Shown: positions 25,625-34,814, numbered from the stretch's first letter. The stretch is 50,227 bases of DNA from MGBC114844 sp910585855 (GCA_965646165.1 CBFFYP010000025.1:1-50227), one strand, 5' to 3'. A program made the numbers and translations. The notes: generated by a model not told the origin, from the sequence alone.

Positions 25625-25781
25625 GAGGACGCCGAAAGCCAAATGGAGTGCTATTCCGGGCCCGCTTGCGCTTAGCATTTCCTCGTAGCGGACACATAAG
25701 ACGCTAAAATACAGCGTCTAAGTGCCGACGGGAAATGATGACCCTGCATAGCACTCCATTTGGCTTTCGGCTGTGTACTCC
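25625..25781 (-). repeat. Type C fold-back repeat
   Basis: Inverted copy. Arms 25631-25655 and 25747-25771 pair at 24 of 25 positions although their sequence differs from the other copies. Inner hairpin AGACGCT/AGCGTCT and core tract CGCTTAGCATTTCC present. Starts GGACGCC. Confidence 0.9.
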
Positions 25782-25930
25782 AGATCGAAAAAAATTGTGA
25801 TATTTTTTATTTAAAATTAGGGGGATTGGATAACAGAAGTGTATTAGACAAAAGAAATTAATATTTTGTAAAAAATGGAATAAGTAAAAAGGTGAGGAAA
25901 AAACGAAAAGGGGGATGTACATAGGATGAA

Positions 25931-27808
25931 ATGAATGTTACGCATAATTTGGCCGTTGAGAATGAAATTGGAAAAACAATTAAGATTCTTCGCATAAATG
26001 CAGGGAAGACAAGAGAGGAGATTGCTCTTGGTTTGTGTTCTATATCTGCTTTGTATCGGTTGGAAGCAGGTGAGCGTTGTGCAGATAAGAAATTAATTGA
26101 TGCTTTGATTCAAAGATTGGGAAAATCATCGGATAAATTTGAGTTTGTGCTTGGCAGGGTAGAGTATGAAATTAATCAAAAGCGGATAGCGATTGATAAT
26201 GCTTTTGAGATGAAGAAATATGGTGAGTGTCGTGAACTTTTGGAAAAGTTCGCAGAAGGATGTAAAAAAGAGGACAATTTAAATTGGCAGTATATTGAAA
26301 AAATGAAATTTTTACTTCGGGATCTGGAATATGATACGATAGAAAAGGCAGAGGAATTAATTTTAGATATGATTTGCAGAACTTCTCCTAATTTTTGTAT
26401 GGAAGAAATGGAGGACAGATTATTGTGTACAGAGGAGTGCAGGTTGATTTATTTACTGGCATTAACAGAGATAGAGTTTGGATGTTTTAAGAAAGCTACT
26501 CAGATTTTAGCGAAATTAAGCAGATATTTGGAAAAACATTTTAGTGATGTAGAAGAAAGAATTAAACTGTATCCTCAGATAGCATATTCCTTATCTATGT
26601 GTTATGAATTTTATGGGCGGTATACAGAGGAAATGGCGATAGCAGAAAAAGCGATTACATTGTTGGAGGAAAATGGAAGAATCTATTTATTGGCGGATTT
26701 GCTGGAGTGTTATAAAAATGGATTTCTTGGTGAAAGAGAAATAAAAGGTCTTTTTCTGACAGAAGAAGAGAAAAAGAAAAAACGGGAATTGGAAAATCAA
26801 ATCGAAGTGCTAGAACAGATACAAAGGGATTATGGAAACAGTAACCATTCTGGGATAGGAGTTAATACGATTTCTCATAATTATGGTGGTCAGGAGGTGC
26901 ATTTGATTCATGAAGTATTGGGAAGAAAAAGAAAGATTAAAGGACTGACACAGGAACAATTAAGTGAAGGAATTTGTGAACCAGAAACATTATCAAGATT
27001 ACTCACTGGAAAACAAACACCAAATCAAAATACATATCGAATGTTGGCAAAATGTTTGGAGTTGGATACAGAACGATGTAGACCATATCTTTCCGTAGAG
27101 GATTATGAGATTTATGAAAAACAGAGAAAGTTAGGAACATATTTGCATTGTAAAGAGTTTGATTTAGCAGAAGAAATCTTTGAGGAAATTGAGAAAAAAT
27201 TACCACAAAATATAGAGAAAAATAGACAATTTTGTTTATTGGTAAGGGCTATAATAGAAAGCAGAATGGGAAGAATAGGATGGGAGAAACGTTTAGAATA
27301 TTTGAAAGAAGCTTTGATATGTACTATACCTGATTATCCTGAAGTTTCTATTGAAAAATGGCCTTTATGTAGACAGGAGGCAGTGATATTAAATAATATT
27401 GCGAATACATTTGCTAGGTTAGGTGATATAGATAAAGCATTGAGTATTTTCAGAAGCATTTTGGAATCATACCAAAATAGTGAAGTGGATAAAATCTATC
27501 ATATTGAAGTTATTGCAATGACAGTATTTAATCTTACAAAATGGATGGGAGTAGTTGAAAGGTATGCAGAAACATTACCAATATATGAAAGTGCTATAAA
27601 ACTAAGTGTTAAAGTGGGAAGAGGAAAATACCTTGGTGGATTTTTGTATGGTAAAGCATGGAATCTTAAAAAAATATCTTCAACAAACATGGAGGAATGT
27701 AAAAAATATTGTCGCCAAGCATATTATATTGTTAGTTTAATGAAAGAGGAGGGAGATAAAAAAAGAATTTTAAAATGTGGAAAAGAGAATTTTGGTGATT
27801 TTTTATAA
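25931..27808 (+). CDS. Duplicated HTH-TPR regulator (RRNPP/Rgg-like peptide receptor candidate)
   Basis: 625 residues built from two similar HTH-plus-helical-repeat units. HTH 1 is at about 12-66 (IGKTIKILRINAGKTREEIA then LYRLEAGER); HTH 2 at about 325-382 (LGRKRKIKGLTQEQLSEGIC then LSRLLTGKQTP). Each is followed by paired helices (YEINQKRIAIDNAF and YEIYEKQRKLGTYL in register), and the C-terminal part has TPR-like repeats. HTH plus TPR is the plan of cytoplasmic receptors for exported peptides (Rgg, PlcR, PrgX). A gene for a 50-residue exported peptide lies convergently 236 bp downstream, which supports that reading. Two HTH domains in one chain are unusual. ATAGGA precedes ATG 25931. Confidence 0.75.
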   Translation: MNVTHNLAVENEIGKTIKILRINAGKTREEIALGLCSISALYRLEAGERCADKKLIDALIQRLGKSSDKFEFVLGRVEYEINQKRIAIDNAFEMKKYGECRELLEKFAEGCKKEDNLNWQYIEKMKFLLRDLEYDTIEKAEELILDMICRTSPNFCMEEMEDRLLCTEECRLIYLLALTEIEFGCFKKATQILAKLSRYLEKHFSDVEERIKLYPQIAYSLSMCYEFYGRYTEEMAIAEKAITLLEENGRIYLLADLLECYKNGFLGEREIKGLFLTEEEKKKKRELENQIEVLEQIQRDYGNSNHSGIGVNTISHNYGGQEVHLIHEVLGRKRKIKGLTQEQLSEGICEPETLSRLLTGKQTPNQNTYRMLAKCLELDTERCRPYLSVEDYEIYEKQRKLGTYLHCKEFDLAEEIFEEIEKKLPQNIEKNRQFCLLVRAIIESRMGRIGWEKRLEYLKEALICTIPDYPEVSIEKWPLCRQEAVILNNIANTFARLGDIDKALSIFRSILESYQNSEVDKIYHIEVIAMTVFNLTKWMGVVERYAETLPIYESAIKLSVKVGRGKYLGGFLYGKAWNLKKISSTNMEECKKYCRQAYYIVSLMKEEGDKKRILKCGKENFGDFL

Positions 27809-27828
27809 AAATATTTATGTTGGAGGAA

Positions 27829-27976
27829 ACAGCATAAGTCAAAAAATAGGTTTGCGAAGAACCATTATTTCCCGTCGGCACTTGGGTGCTGTATTTTAGC
27901 ACCTTATGTGTCCGTTACGAGGAAATACTAAGCGCAAGCGGGTTCGGAGCAAATCTATTTTTTGACTTATGTGTCC
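27829..27976 (+). repeat. Type C fold-back repeat
   Basis: Arms 27832-27856 and about 27946-27970 are A/T-rich (AAGTCAAAAAATAGG) and unlike those of other copies, yet still pair almost fully. Inner hairpin GGTGCT/AGCACC differs from other copies by paired changes. It lies between the convergent regulator and peptide genes. Confidence 0.85.
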
Positions 27977-28044
27977 GATATAAGAATCACTATAGGAGCG
28001 ATTTTTTATTGTATTTAAAGATTAAGTTTATTTTTTTGATATTT

Positions 28045-28197
28045 TTAGAAATAATCAGATTCATCTAAATCAGAGCAAGGAGCAATACCTTCTTCTCCAT
28101 ATTCACCTGTAGGTTCAACCGGAACGAAAATAGTACATAAAGATAAAGTAAGGGTTGCTGCTAACATTAATGCGGTAATACGTCTAATTGTTTCCAT
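28045..28197 (-). CDS. Small exported peptide, candidate signalling propeptide
   Basis: 50 codons on the minus strand, shorter than usual gene finders report. It starts METIRRITALML, has a hydrophobic stretch to about residue 26 (LAATLTLSLCTIFV) and then an acidic tail PVEPTGEYGEEG and APCSDLDESDYF. AGGAGG (plus-strand CCTCCT at 28206-28211) lies 8 nt upstream of the start, as strong as any in the window. This is the size and layout of propeptides that are exported, trimmed and sensed by HTH-TPR receptors, and the neighbouring gene is such a regulator. Cys21 and Cys41 could also allow lipidation or a bridge. No modifying enzyme or exporter is nearby. Alternative: an orphan small secreted protein. 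Confidence 0.7.
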   Translation of the reverse strand: METIRRITALMLAATLTLSLCTIFVPVEPTGEYGEEGIAPCSDLDESDYF

Positions 28198-28361
28198 TTT
28201 AATAACCTCCTGAGTATCTAATAAAATTTAAACGATAAAGTTAATGGTTTTATTGACAATAATAAATAAGCAGGCAAATAAGACACTAGTAATTATAATA
28301 TTTAATTTATTTTTACATTTATAGCTATAAAATTATTTTTTGTAAAGTTACTTATTTATCA

Positions 28362-28471
28362 TTGACAATTTTCTTAAGTATAGTAAAATCATTTAAAAAA
28401 AAACATGATTTTTTCGGGGTTTTTTATTAAGAATTGTTAATAATTTTGCCCGAAAATGTCATGTTTTTTTT
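28362..28471 (+). ncRNA. Candidate short RNA: consensus promoter followed by a terminator-like hairpin
   Basis: TTGACA 28362-28367 and TAAAAT 28384-28389, spacer 16 bp, form the best promoter of the region. A transcript starting near 28396 meets at once a stem of 18 pairs with one mismatch and one wobble (28401-28418 with 28449-28466) and then TTTTTT. It would give about 75 nt. No reading frame fits. It lies between the peptide gene, on the other strand, and the TetM-like gene. Confidence 0.5.
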
Positions 28472-29005
28472 GCAGATAAGGAAGTAAAATAGGGATGAAT
28501 ATATTTTACAGCAGATATAGAGTCTTAGAAATTATTGTTTGCGCTGATATGATCTGAGTGAGAGATATTCTATTTGTTGTAGGGAGGAAACGGACGGAGA
28601 AAAGGGGGAGTAAGAAGAGAGCGGTTGAGTAAGATGCACGAAGGTTATTGATAACGGTTTAGGGCTGTACGACAAGCAGAAAAAAACAGATTTTTTCTTT
28701 TAGCTAACCATAACAGAACTTGCAGTCATAGATTGTTTGAAGATGAAATGAAGTAAGTCAGAAAGACGCTTTTGGAAGAGGGAAAAAGCTATCTCTGATG
28801 AATACCCGTTATTCGCATAAAGCTAATGCGGATAATTGTTTTGTGTGGTGTGGAAAGAAAGATAGGAGAAGCAGCACAAAAAAGCCATATGACAGATAAA
28901 AGAGTGCCTGACAACCGGGGTCAGGTACTTTTTATTTCCCAGCTTTCCTCTTTTACAAAAACATGATATAATTTCTCTATCAATTAACAAAAGGAAAGGC
29001 TATTT
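28472..29005 (+). promoter_or_regulatory. Long leader region of the TetM-like gene with attenuator
   Basis: About 530 bp without a gene. It has GGGAGG near 28582, several small stems (TTATTCGCAT 28809-28818 with ATGCGGATAA 28826-28835), and a terminator-like hairpin GTGCCTGAC/GTCAGGTAC (28904-28928) with TTTTTA only about 70 bp before the start codon. A terminator in that position suggests attenuation, known for ribosomal-protection genes, but I find no clear leader peptide apart from a possible five-codon frame (MHEGY) near 28635. Confidence 0.5.
28904..28934 (+). terminator. Terminator or attenuator before the TetM-like gene
   Basis: GTGCCTGAC (28904-28912) pairs with GTCAGGTAC (28920-28928), one wobble, followed by TTTTTA. 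Confidence 0.75.
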
Positions 29006-31696
29006 ATGAAAAAGTGTTGTATAGGTGTATTAGCACATGTAGATGCAGGAAAGACTACTTTATCGGAAGCAATCCTATATCTGAGCAAAAGTATAAGAAA
29101 GTTAGGAAGAGTAGATAATAAGGATGCTTTTTTTGATACCTATGCGTTAGAACGGCAAAGAGGAATTACTATATTTTCAAAGCAGGCGCAAATAAAGCGA
29201 AATCATATAGAACTGACACTTTTAGATACACCGGGGCATGTGGATTTTTCCGCAGAGATGGAACGAACCTTGCAAGTATTAGATTATGCTATATTGATTA
29301 TCAGTGGTGCAGACGGAGTGCAGGGTCATACAGAAACACTTTGGAGGCTGTTAAACTATTATCAGATTCCGGTTTTTTTATTTGTAAATAAAATGGATCA
29401 GGCAGGAGTGGAACAAGCTCCGATTTTAGAGGAATTAAAAAAACGTTTGGATTCAAACTGTGTAGTATTTGGCAAAGAAACAGCAACAGAAGCTGACAGA
29501 ACCGAATTTTTAGAAAGTATAGCACTCTGTGAAGAAAGCCTGTTAAATCATTATTTTGAAACTGGTCAAATCGAACAGGAAGAGATAAGCAGATTAATCA
29601 AAGAGCGAAAATTATATCCCTGCTATTTTGGCTCAGCATTAAAATTACAGGGAGTGGAGGAACTTCTAGAAGGGATAGAAACGTATACCATACAGCCAAA
29701 CTATCAAGAAGAATTTGCTGCCAAAGTATTTAAAATAGCAAGAGATGATCAGGGAAATCGTTTAACTTATATGAAAATCACTGGAGGAAACCTAAAAACC
29801 CGTACGATAATCGGTTCAGAAAAGGTAAATCAGATCCGAATTTATTCAGGAACAAAGTATGAAGCGGTAAATGAAGCAGCAGCCGGAACAATATGTGCAG
29901 TAACCGGATTAACAGAAAGCTATCCGGGAGAGGGATTTGGCAGTGAAATCTCTTCAAAAGAATCAATATTAGAACCTGTTCTCACATACCGCATCTATTT
30001 TCCAGAAAACTGTAATATGCATACTATATTATCAAATTTAAAACAGTTAGAGGAAGAAGATCCGAAACTTCATATTATATGGAACGAACAATTAGCAGAA
30101 ATTCAAGTACAAATAATGGGAGAAGTCCAGTTAGAGATACTAAAAAGCCTGATAAAAGAACGTTTTCATCTGGAAGTAACGTTTGGTACAGGAACGATTT
30201 TATATAAAGAAACAATAGAGGGAAGCATAGAAGGTGTAGGACATTTTGAACCTCTCTGCCACTATGCAGAAGTCCATCTTCTTATAGAAGCTGCCGAAAG
30301 AGGAAGTGGACTCTCTTTTGCATCTATTGTAAAAGAAGATGATTTGGATCGAAACTGGCAGCGTTTGATTCTTACTCATCTAAAAGAAAAAGTTCACAAA
30401 GGAGTACTGACAGGATCTCCTATTACTGATATAAAATTTACACTTATAGCTGGAAAAGCACATTTAAAGCATACGGAAGGCGGTGACTTTAGAGAAGCAA
30501 CGTATCGTGCTGTAAGACAGGGGCTTATGCAGGCAAAGTCTGTTTTATTAGAACCCTATTATGCCTATCGTCTGGAAGTTCCGTCAGAACTGTTAGGAAG
30601 AGCCATTCATGATATGGAGCGAAGAAACAGCAGCTTTCAGCCTCCGCAGTTAAACGGAGAAACAGCAGTTTTAGAAGGTACTGCACCAGTTTCAGCCCTA
30701 AGAGATTATCAGGCAGAGTTAATATCTTATTCAAAAGGAAAAGGCAGATTAACCTGTACTATGCAAGGATATGCACCATGTCATAATCCAGAAGAAATCA
30801 TAAAAACCATCGGTTATGATCCAGAAGCAGATATAGAAAATCCGTCCGGTTCGGTTTTTTGTTCTCATGGAGCAGGTTTTTATGTAGATTGGACAGAGGT
30901 AAAGGACTATATGCATTTGGAAGAATATAAAAAGCCAGAAGAAATTGAAAAATCAGAAATCCAAGAAACTCAGCCACAGGAAGTAATATCCGAAATAAAG
31001 TCTGATGATCTGAAAAAAAAACGAAAAAATGAACTGTCAGAATCAGAAGAAAAGGAACTAAAAGAAATCTTTACCCGCACCTATGGAGTAAGTAAAAAAA
31101 ATAGGCAAACACCCGGAGGGAATATACAAGTAAAAAGAAAAGAATATCAACCCAAGGAAAAGGAAGAAAAACCAGAGGAATATTTATTAATAGATGGCTA
31201 TAATATAATATTTGCCTGGGATGAACTAAAGGAGTTGGCAGAAAAAAATATCGACAGTGCCAGAAGCCGTTTAATAGATATTATGTGTAATTATCAGGGT
31301 TTTAAAAAATGTCATGTAATATTGGTATTTGATGCTTATAAAGTAGTAGGATTTCCGGGAGAAATGCAGAAATATCACAATATCCATATAGTTTATACTA
31401 AAGAAGCAGAAACTGCCGATCAATATATTGAAAAATTGGCGCATAAAATAGGAAATAAATATCACGTAACAGTAGCGACATCCGATTGTTTGATTCAGCT
31501 TATTATTATGGGACAAGGATGTAGCAGAATGTCGGCAGCGGAACTAAAAGAAGAAGTAGAAGAAGTAAACAGACAGATTCGAATGGAATATTTAGAAAAA
31601 CAAAAGAAAAATAAACAGTATCTCTTTGATGGTGTAGAGGAAGAAATGAAAGAACGAATTGAAGAAGTAAGGTTGGGGAAAAGAGAAAAGATTTAA
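29006..31696 (+). CDS. TetM-like translational GTPase fused to a NYN (YacP/Rae1-like) RNase domain
   Basis: 896 residues. Residues 1 to about 650 form an EF-G-like ribosomal protection GTPase: G1 AHVDAGKTT (10-18), G3 DTPGH (74-78), G4 NKMD (128-131), then EF-G domains II-V. TetM itself is about 640 residues. A charged linker (about 655-720) leads to a NYN domain (about 724-893) beginning YLLIDGYNIIFAWDEL with Asp730, then ILVFDAYKV and VATSDCLIQL: the acidic residues of the YacP/Rae1 family. Rae1 of Bacillus subtilis cuts mRNA in the ribosomal A site. The fusion joins a factor that enters the A site with an RNase acting there. Drug resistance is possible but not shown; the N-terminal part is diverged. 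AGGAAAGG precedes the ATG. Confidence 0.88.
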   Translation: MKKCCIGVLAHVDAGKTTLSEAILYLSKSIRKLGRVDNKDAFFDTYALERQRGITIFSKQAQIKRNHIELTLLDTPGHVDFSAEMERTLQVLDYAILIISGADGVQGHTETLWRLLNYYQIPVFLFVNKMDQAGVEQAPILEELKKRLDSNCVVFGKETATEADRTEFLESIALCEESLLNHYFETGQIEQEEISRLIKERKLYPCYFGSALKLQGVEELLEGIETYTIQPNYQEEFAAKVFKIARDDQGNRLTYMKITGGNLKTRTIIGSEKVNQIRIYSGTKYEAVNEAAAGTICAVTGLTESYPGEGFGSEISSKESILEPVLTYRIYFPENCNMHTILSNLKQLEEEDPKLHIIWNEQLAEIQVQIMGEVQLEILKSLIKERFHLEVTFGTGTILYKETIEGSIEGVGHFEPLCHYAEVHLLIEAAERGSGLSFASIVKEDDLDRNWQRLILTHLKEKVHKGVLTGSPITDIKFTLIAGKAHLKHTEGGDFREATYRAVRQGLMQAKSVLLEPYYAYRLEVPSELLGRAIHDMERRNSSFQPPQLNGETAVLEGTAPVSALRDYQAELISYSKGKGRLTCTMQGYAPCHNPEEIIKTIGYDPEADIENPSGSVFCSHGAGFYVDWTEVKDYMHLEEYKKPEEIEKSEIQETQPQEVISEIKSDDLKKKRKNELSESEEKELKEIFTRTYGVSKKNRQTPGGNIQVKRKEYQPKEKEEKPEEYLLIDGYNIIFAWDELKELAEKNIDSARSRLIDIMCNYQGFKKCHVILVFDAYKVVGFPGEMQKYHNIHIVYTKEAETADQYIEKLAHKIGNKYHVTVATSDCLIQLIIMGQGCSRMSAAELKEEVEEVNRQIRMEYLEKQKKNKQYLFDGVEEEMKERIEEVRLGKREKI

Positions 31697-31709
31697 GATT
31701 TCTAAGGGG

Positions 31710-32050
31710 GGACGCCAGATTCGAAAACGGTGGGCAGCCTGCTGTTCCGGTTTCCAAAAAGCAAGAAGTTCTAAGACTTCTGCATTTTAGCACATCCAAC
31801 CGGACAGACCGGGGCGCAATTCGCCCTCCTGACAGCCGAAATGGAATGGATGTAAGGAAGGATTTTCTCAACCGTCAGACAACCTCTTTCTTATGATCGG
31901 GGCTAAATACGCCCCTTTTTTTTCACACCCTGCATGGAAGCAGGATGTGAAAAAAATCTTAGGTTTTTGAGCAGAAGTCCAAGAACTTCTAACTTTTTTC
32001 CAAAGTCACTGCAGGCTGCCCACCGTTTTCAAATCTGGCTGTTTCTTGAC
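31710..32050 (+). repeat. Type B fold-back repeat
   Basis: Full copy: GACGCCAGATTCG at the left, CAAATCTGGCTGTT at the right, GGGGCGCAATTCGCCC box near 31811 and CACACCCTGCATGG hairpin near 31923. First half of a B-linker-A composite between the convergent TetM-like and esterase genes. Confidence 0.92.
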
Positions 32051-32131
32051 CCCGGAACAAAAGAATCATGTCTAAAACTTTGCGGAAAACTTTACTCCGT
32101 ATAAAATATAACTTCTACTGCTATTCCAACC

Positions 32132-32470
32132 AACAGCGAAGCGGTTTGCTCCTGTCCTTGCAGCGACTCGGAGAACGCGTTAGAAAGCCTTGGCTCGGTG
32201 AAACACCTAGAATTTTTTGCATATCCTGCTTCTATGCAGGGTATGCAAAAAAAGGGGCGTGTTTAGCCCGGAGGATAGGGAAGAGGCTGTTTTATGGATG
32301 GTAAAATCTTTCCTTGTACCAGTTACGTTTTGGTTGTCAGGAGGGCGAATTGCGCCCCGGTTCGTATGGTTGGATGAACCGAAATCAGAAGCCCTAGACT
32401 TTCTTACCGTTTGGAGCGGAGCAGGCAAAGGACAGGAGCAAACCGCCTCTGGCGTTCGGTGAAAGCCAAC
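32132..32470 (+). repeat. Type A fold-back repeat
   Basis: Full copy: left end AACAGCGAAGCGG, hairpin with GCATATCCTGCTTC near 32216, GGGCGAATTGCGCCCC near 32342, right arm ending ACCGCCTCTGGCGTTC and the flank GGTGAAAGCCAAC. Linked to the preceding type B copy by an A/T-rich stretch of about 80 bp. Confidence 0.92.
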
Positions 32471-32502
32471 TTTTTCCAACAACATTCTCGAGGTAAGTTC
32501 AA

Positions 32503-34284
32503 TTATCCAACAGGATGCACTTCAGTATCAGAAGGAAGTGCCATATCCAGATTTCCTATTATTTCCATTGCCCGAACCAATCCAGCATAACAGTCAGCCC
32601 GGCAAATCCGTTCCTGTTTCTCCCCTTTTTCTGAAAGAATCCCATTTTCAACCGCTTGTTTCAAACACTCCTCTAGGGAAAGATTTCTCTCTAAGATATT
32701 TTTTTTCATTCCACGAATTACAAAACTGGCAAATTCTTCCCGAGTTAAAGGATCATCCGGTCGAAATCGTCCGTTAGAAACGGTATTTGGATCGATAAAG
32801 TTTTCTTCAATACAGGCCTGCACATAAGAAGAATCCCATTCATAACGTGATAAATCGCAAAATTCTCCCAGATAAGGCCGTTTCCCTGCTATTCGAAGTG
32901 CTTTAAAAAGAACCATTAAAAACTGTGCCCGTGGCATATCGTCTTTTGGATGAAGATGCATTACACAAGGATCTAAAAGCCCTTTTTCCAGTGCTTTTTT
33001 TATCATAGGATACTGAAGAATTCCTTGAATATCAACATAAGGAACTTCAATAGAAAACATACCGCTTGCTGCAGATTTTGCAGGAATTTCTTTGGTATCT
33101 GAATCTGGAGAATATGCTTTTTTCTCAGAAAAGGTAAGCAGACTATTCAGTGGTTCGATAGATTGCCGAAGAATTTCAGAAACAACAAAAGAAGCAATTT
33201 GATTTGCACCATAATCATTGGTATGTGTAATATCTCCTGTTATAAAATAATCACGGGCAGCCTCCACTCCGATTTTACAAAAGAAATGAAACGTCAAAGT
33301 ATGCAGATCGATAAAAGGAACTTGATATTCTTCTGCTGCCATTTTACATGCCTGTGCATAAGTTGTCAAAAGAGAGCAATAACGCCCACGATCTTCAAAA
33401 GGAATACGGCTAATCGGAGAAAGAATAACAGGATAAGCACCAGCTTTAAGAATTTCTTTGATATACCACCGAAGATTATTGAGATAGCCTCCAAATGCAG
33501 AAAGATTCCGGCGTTTTTGATCATTATGTCCAAATTCTAGCATAACAATATCTTGTTTTTTAAGATGTTCCTTTAAAATTGCCCAATGTCCGTCATCTCG
33601 GAAACAGTTGGTAGTCATTCCAGAGTGTGCCTGATTGCAGACAGCCATAGAAGAAAAATATTGAGAAATAACCTGTGCCCATCCGCCGCAGCTTCCATAG
33701 GGATAATAAGGAAAATCAGCATTTTGATCGGTTAAAGTAGAATCTCCGGCAATAAATAAAACAGGACTTTCTGCCTTTTCTATACGAATTTCAGAAAAAC
33801 AGGCATTTTTTCCGGCTGCACTGATATAAATCGCTTTTTCTGTACATGGAATACTGGTCATAGCAGGGATATAAGGTGCGATATAGACATAAAAACTTTT
33901 TTCATAGCTTTGATAAGGTGCAATACAAATATCTCGTTCGATTAAATTTCGTCTGCCGGAAAATAGCATCATAGAATGGATTTCTTCTGAACCGGCAGTT
34001 ATTTTTACCGTAATATGATAAGAACCTTCTTCCGGTACAAGTGCTTTAAAAATCATAGCGAAACGTTCTTTTTGGATTTTTACTCCTTCCGGTACAGTGA
34101 CAAGTGAGGATTTCCATTCTTCCAGAGCAGAGGAAGAGAGATTCCACCCGCCGGAAAAAAGCGCTTGTTCTGATTTTGTCTTGCCTTCTAATTGTTCCTG
34201 ATTGACAAAACCATAGCTCCGTTCTTTGGTAAAAAGAACAGAAGAGGACAGTGCCGATCCGAAAGTAAAAGTTTTTGTATACAT
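32503..34284 (-). CDS. SGNH esterase (rhamnogalacturonan acetylesterase-like) with SLH-like repeats
   Basis: 593 residues. A beta-rich N-terminal domain (about 1-172) precedes an SGNH/CE12-like hydrolase: block I IAGDSTLTDQ with Ser182, block III EFGHNDQ with Asn254, block V GDITHTND with Asp351 and His354. The C-terminal part (about 420-565) holds two or three S-layer-homology-like segments, for example FRPDDPLTREEFASFVIRGM. Such enzymes remove acetyl groups from pectic rhamnogalacturonan. SLH domains normally hold proteins to the cell wall, yet the N-terminus (MYTKTFTFGSALSSS) has no signal peptide and the start has a good AGGAG site. Either it is cytoplasmic with degenerate SLH domains or it leaves by another route. 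Confidence 0.8.
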   Translation of the reverse strand: MYTKTFTFGSALSSSVLFTKERSYGFVNQEQLEGKTKSEQALFSGGWNLSSSALEEWKSSLVTVPEGVKIQKERFAMIFKALVPEEGSYHITVKITAGSEEIHSMMLFSGRRNLIERDICIAPYQSYEKSFYVYIAPYIPAMTSIPCTEKAIYISAAGKNACFSEIRIEKAESPVLFIAGDSTLTDQNADFPYYPYGSCGGWAQVISQYFSSMAVCNQAHSGMTTNCFRDDGHWAILKEHLKKQDIVMLEFGHNDQKRRNLSAFGGYLNNLRWYIKEILKAGAYPVILSPISRIPFEDRGRYCSLLTTYAQACKMAAEEYQVPFIDLHTLTFHFFCKIGVEAARDYFITGDITHTNDYGANQIASFVVSEILRQSIEPLNSLLTFSEKKAYSPDSDTKEIPAKSAASGMFSIEVPYVDIQGILQYPMIKKALEKGLLDPCVMHLHPKDDMPRAQFLMVLFKALRIAGKRPYLGEFCDLSRYEWDSSYVQACIEENFIDPNTVSNGRFRPDDPLTREEFASFVIRGMKKNILERNLSLEECLKQAVENGILSEKGEKQERICRADCYAGLVRAMEIIGNLDMALPSDTEVHPVG

Positions 34285-34417
34285 GGTAGTCTCCTTTTTT
34301 GTATTTTATGTATTTTAATTGATATAGAATTTGTTCTGCTCATAGCTTCTTATTATATCAGATTAGAAGAAAAGATGCTACTGGATTTTGGAAAACCTTC
34401 AATAAGTTTTTTGGATA

Positions 34418-34759
34418 GAGGACGCCAGATTCGAAAACGGTGGGCATCCTGCTGTTCCGGTTTCCAAAAAGTAAAAAGTTCTAAGACTTCTGCCTTTTCA
34501 TGCATCCAACCGGACAGACCGGGGCGCAATTCGCCCTCATTGCAGCCGAAACAAACTAGATGTAAGGAAGATGTTATCAGCCGTAAGATAGCTTCTTTCT
34601 TATTCTCCGGGCTAAACACGCCCCTTTTTTTTCACACCCTGCATGGAAGCAGGATGTGAAAAAAATCTTAGGTTTTCGAGCAGAAGTCTAAGAACTTCTA
34701 ACTTTTTTCCAAAGTCACTGCAGGCTGCCCACCGTTTTCGAATCTGGCTGTTTCTTGAC
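34418..34759 (+). repeat. Type B fold-back repeat
   Basis: Full copy with GACGCCAGATTCG and CGAATCTGGCTGTT ends and the GGGGCGCAATTCGCCC box near 34520. Its outer arms pair without a mismatch over about 28 bp. It sits in the divergent region between the esterase and aminotransferase genes, so these repeats are not only terminators. Confidence 0.93.
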
Positions 34760-34814
34760 CCCGGAACAAAAAAAGAATATTATCCAAAATAAAAATTTCT
34801 ACCGCTATCCAATC

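Noticed and set aside
32068..32485. Short frames on both strands within the type A repeat
   Set aside because: They follow the repeat, change frame between copies and have no translation signals.
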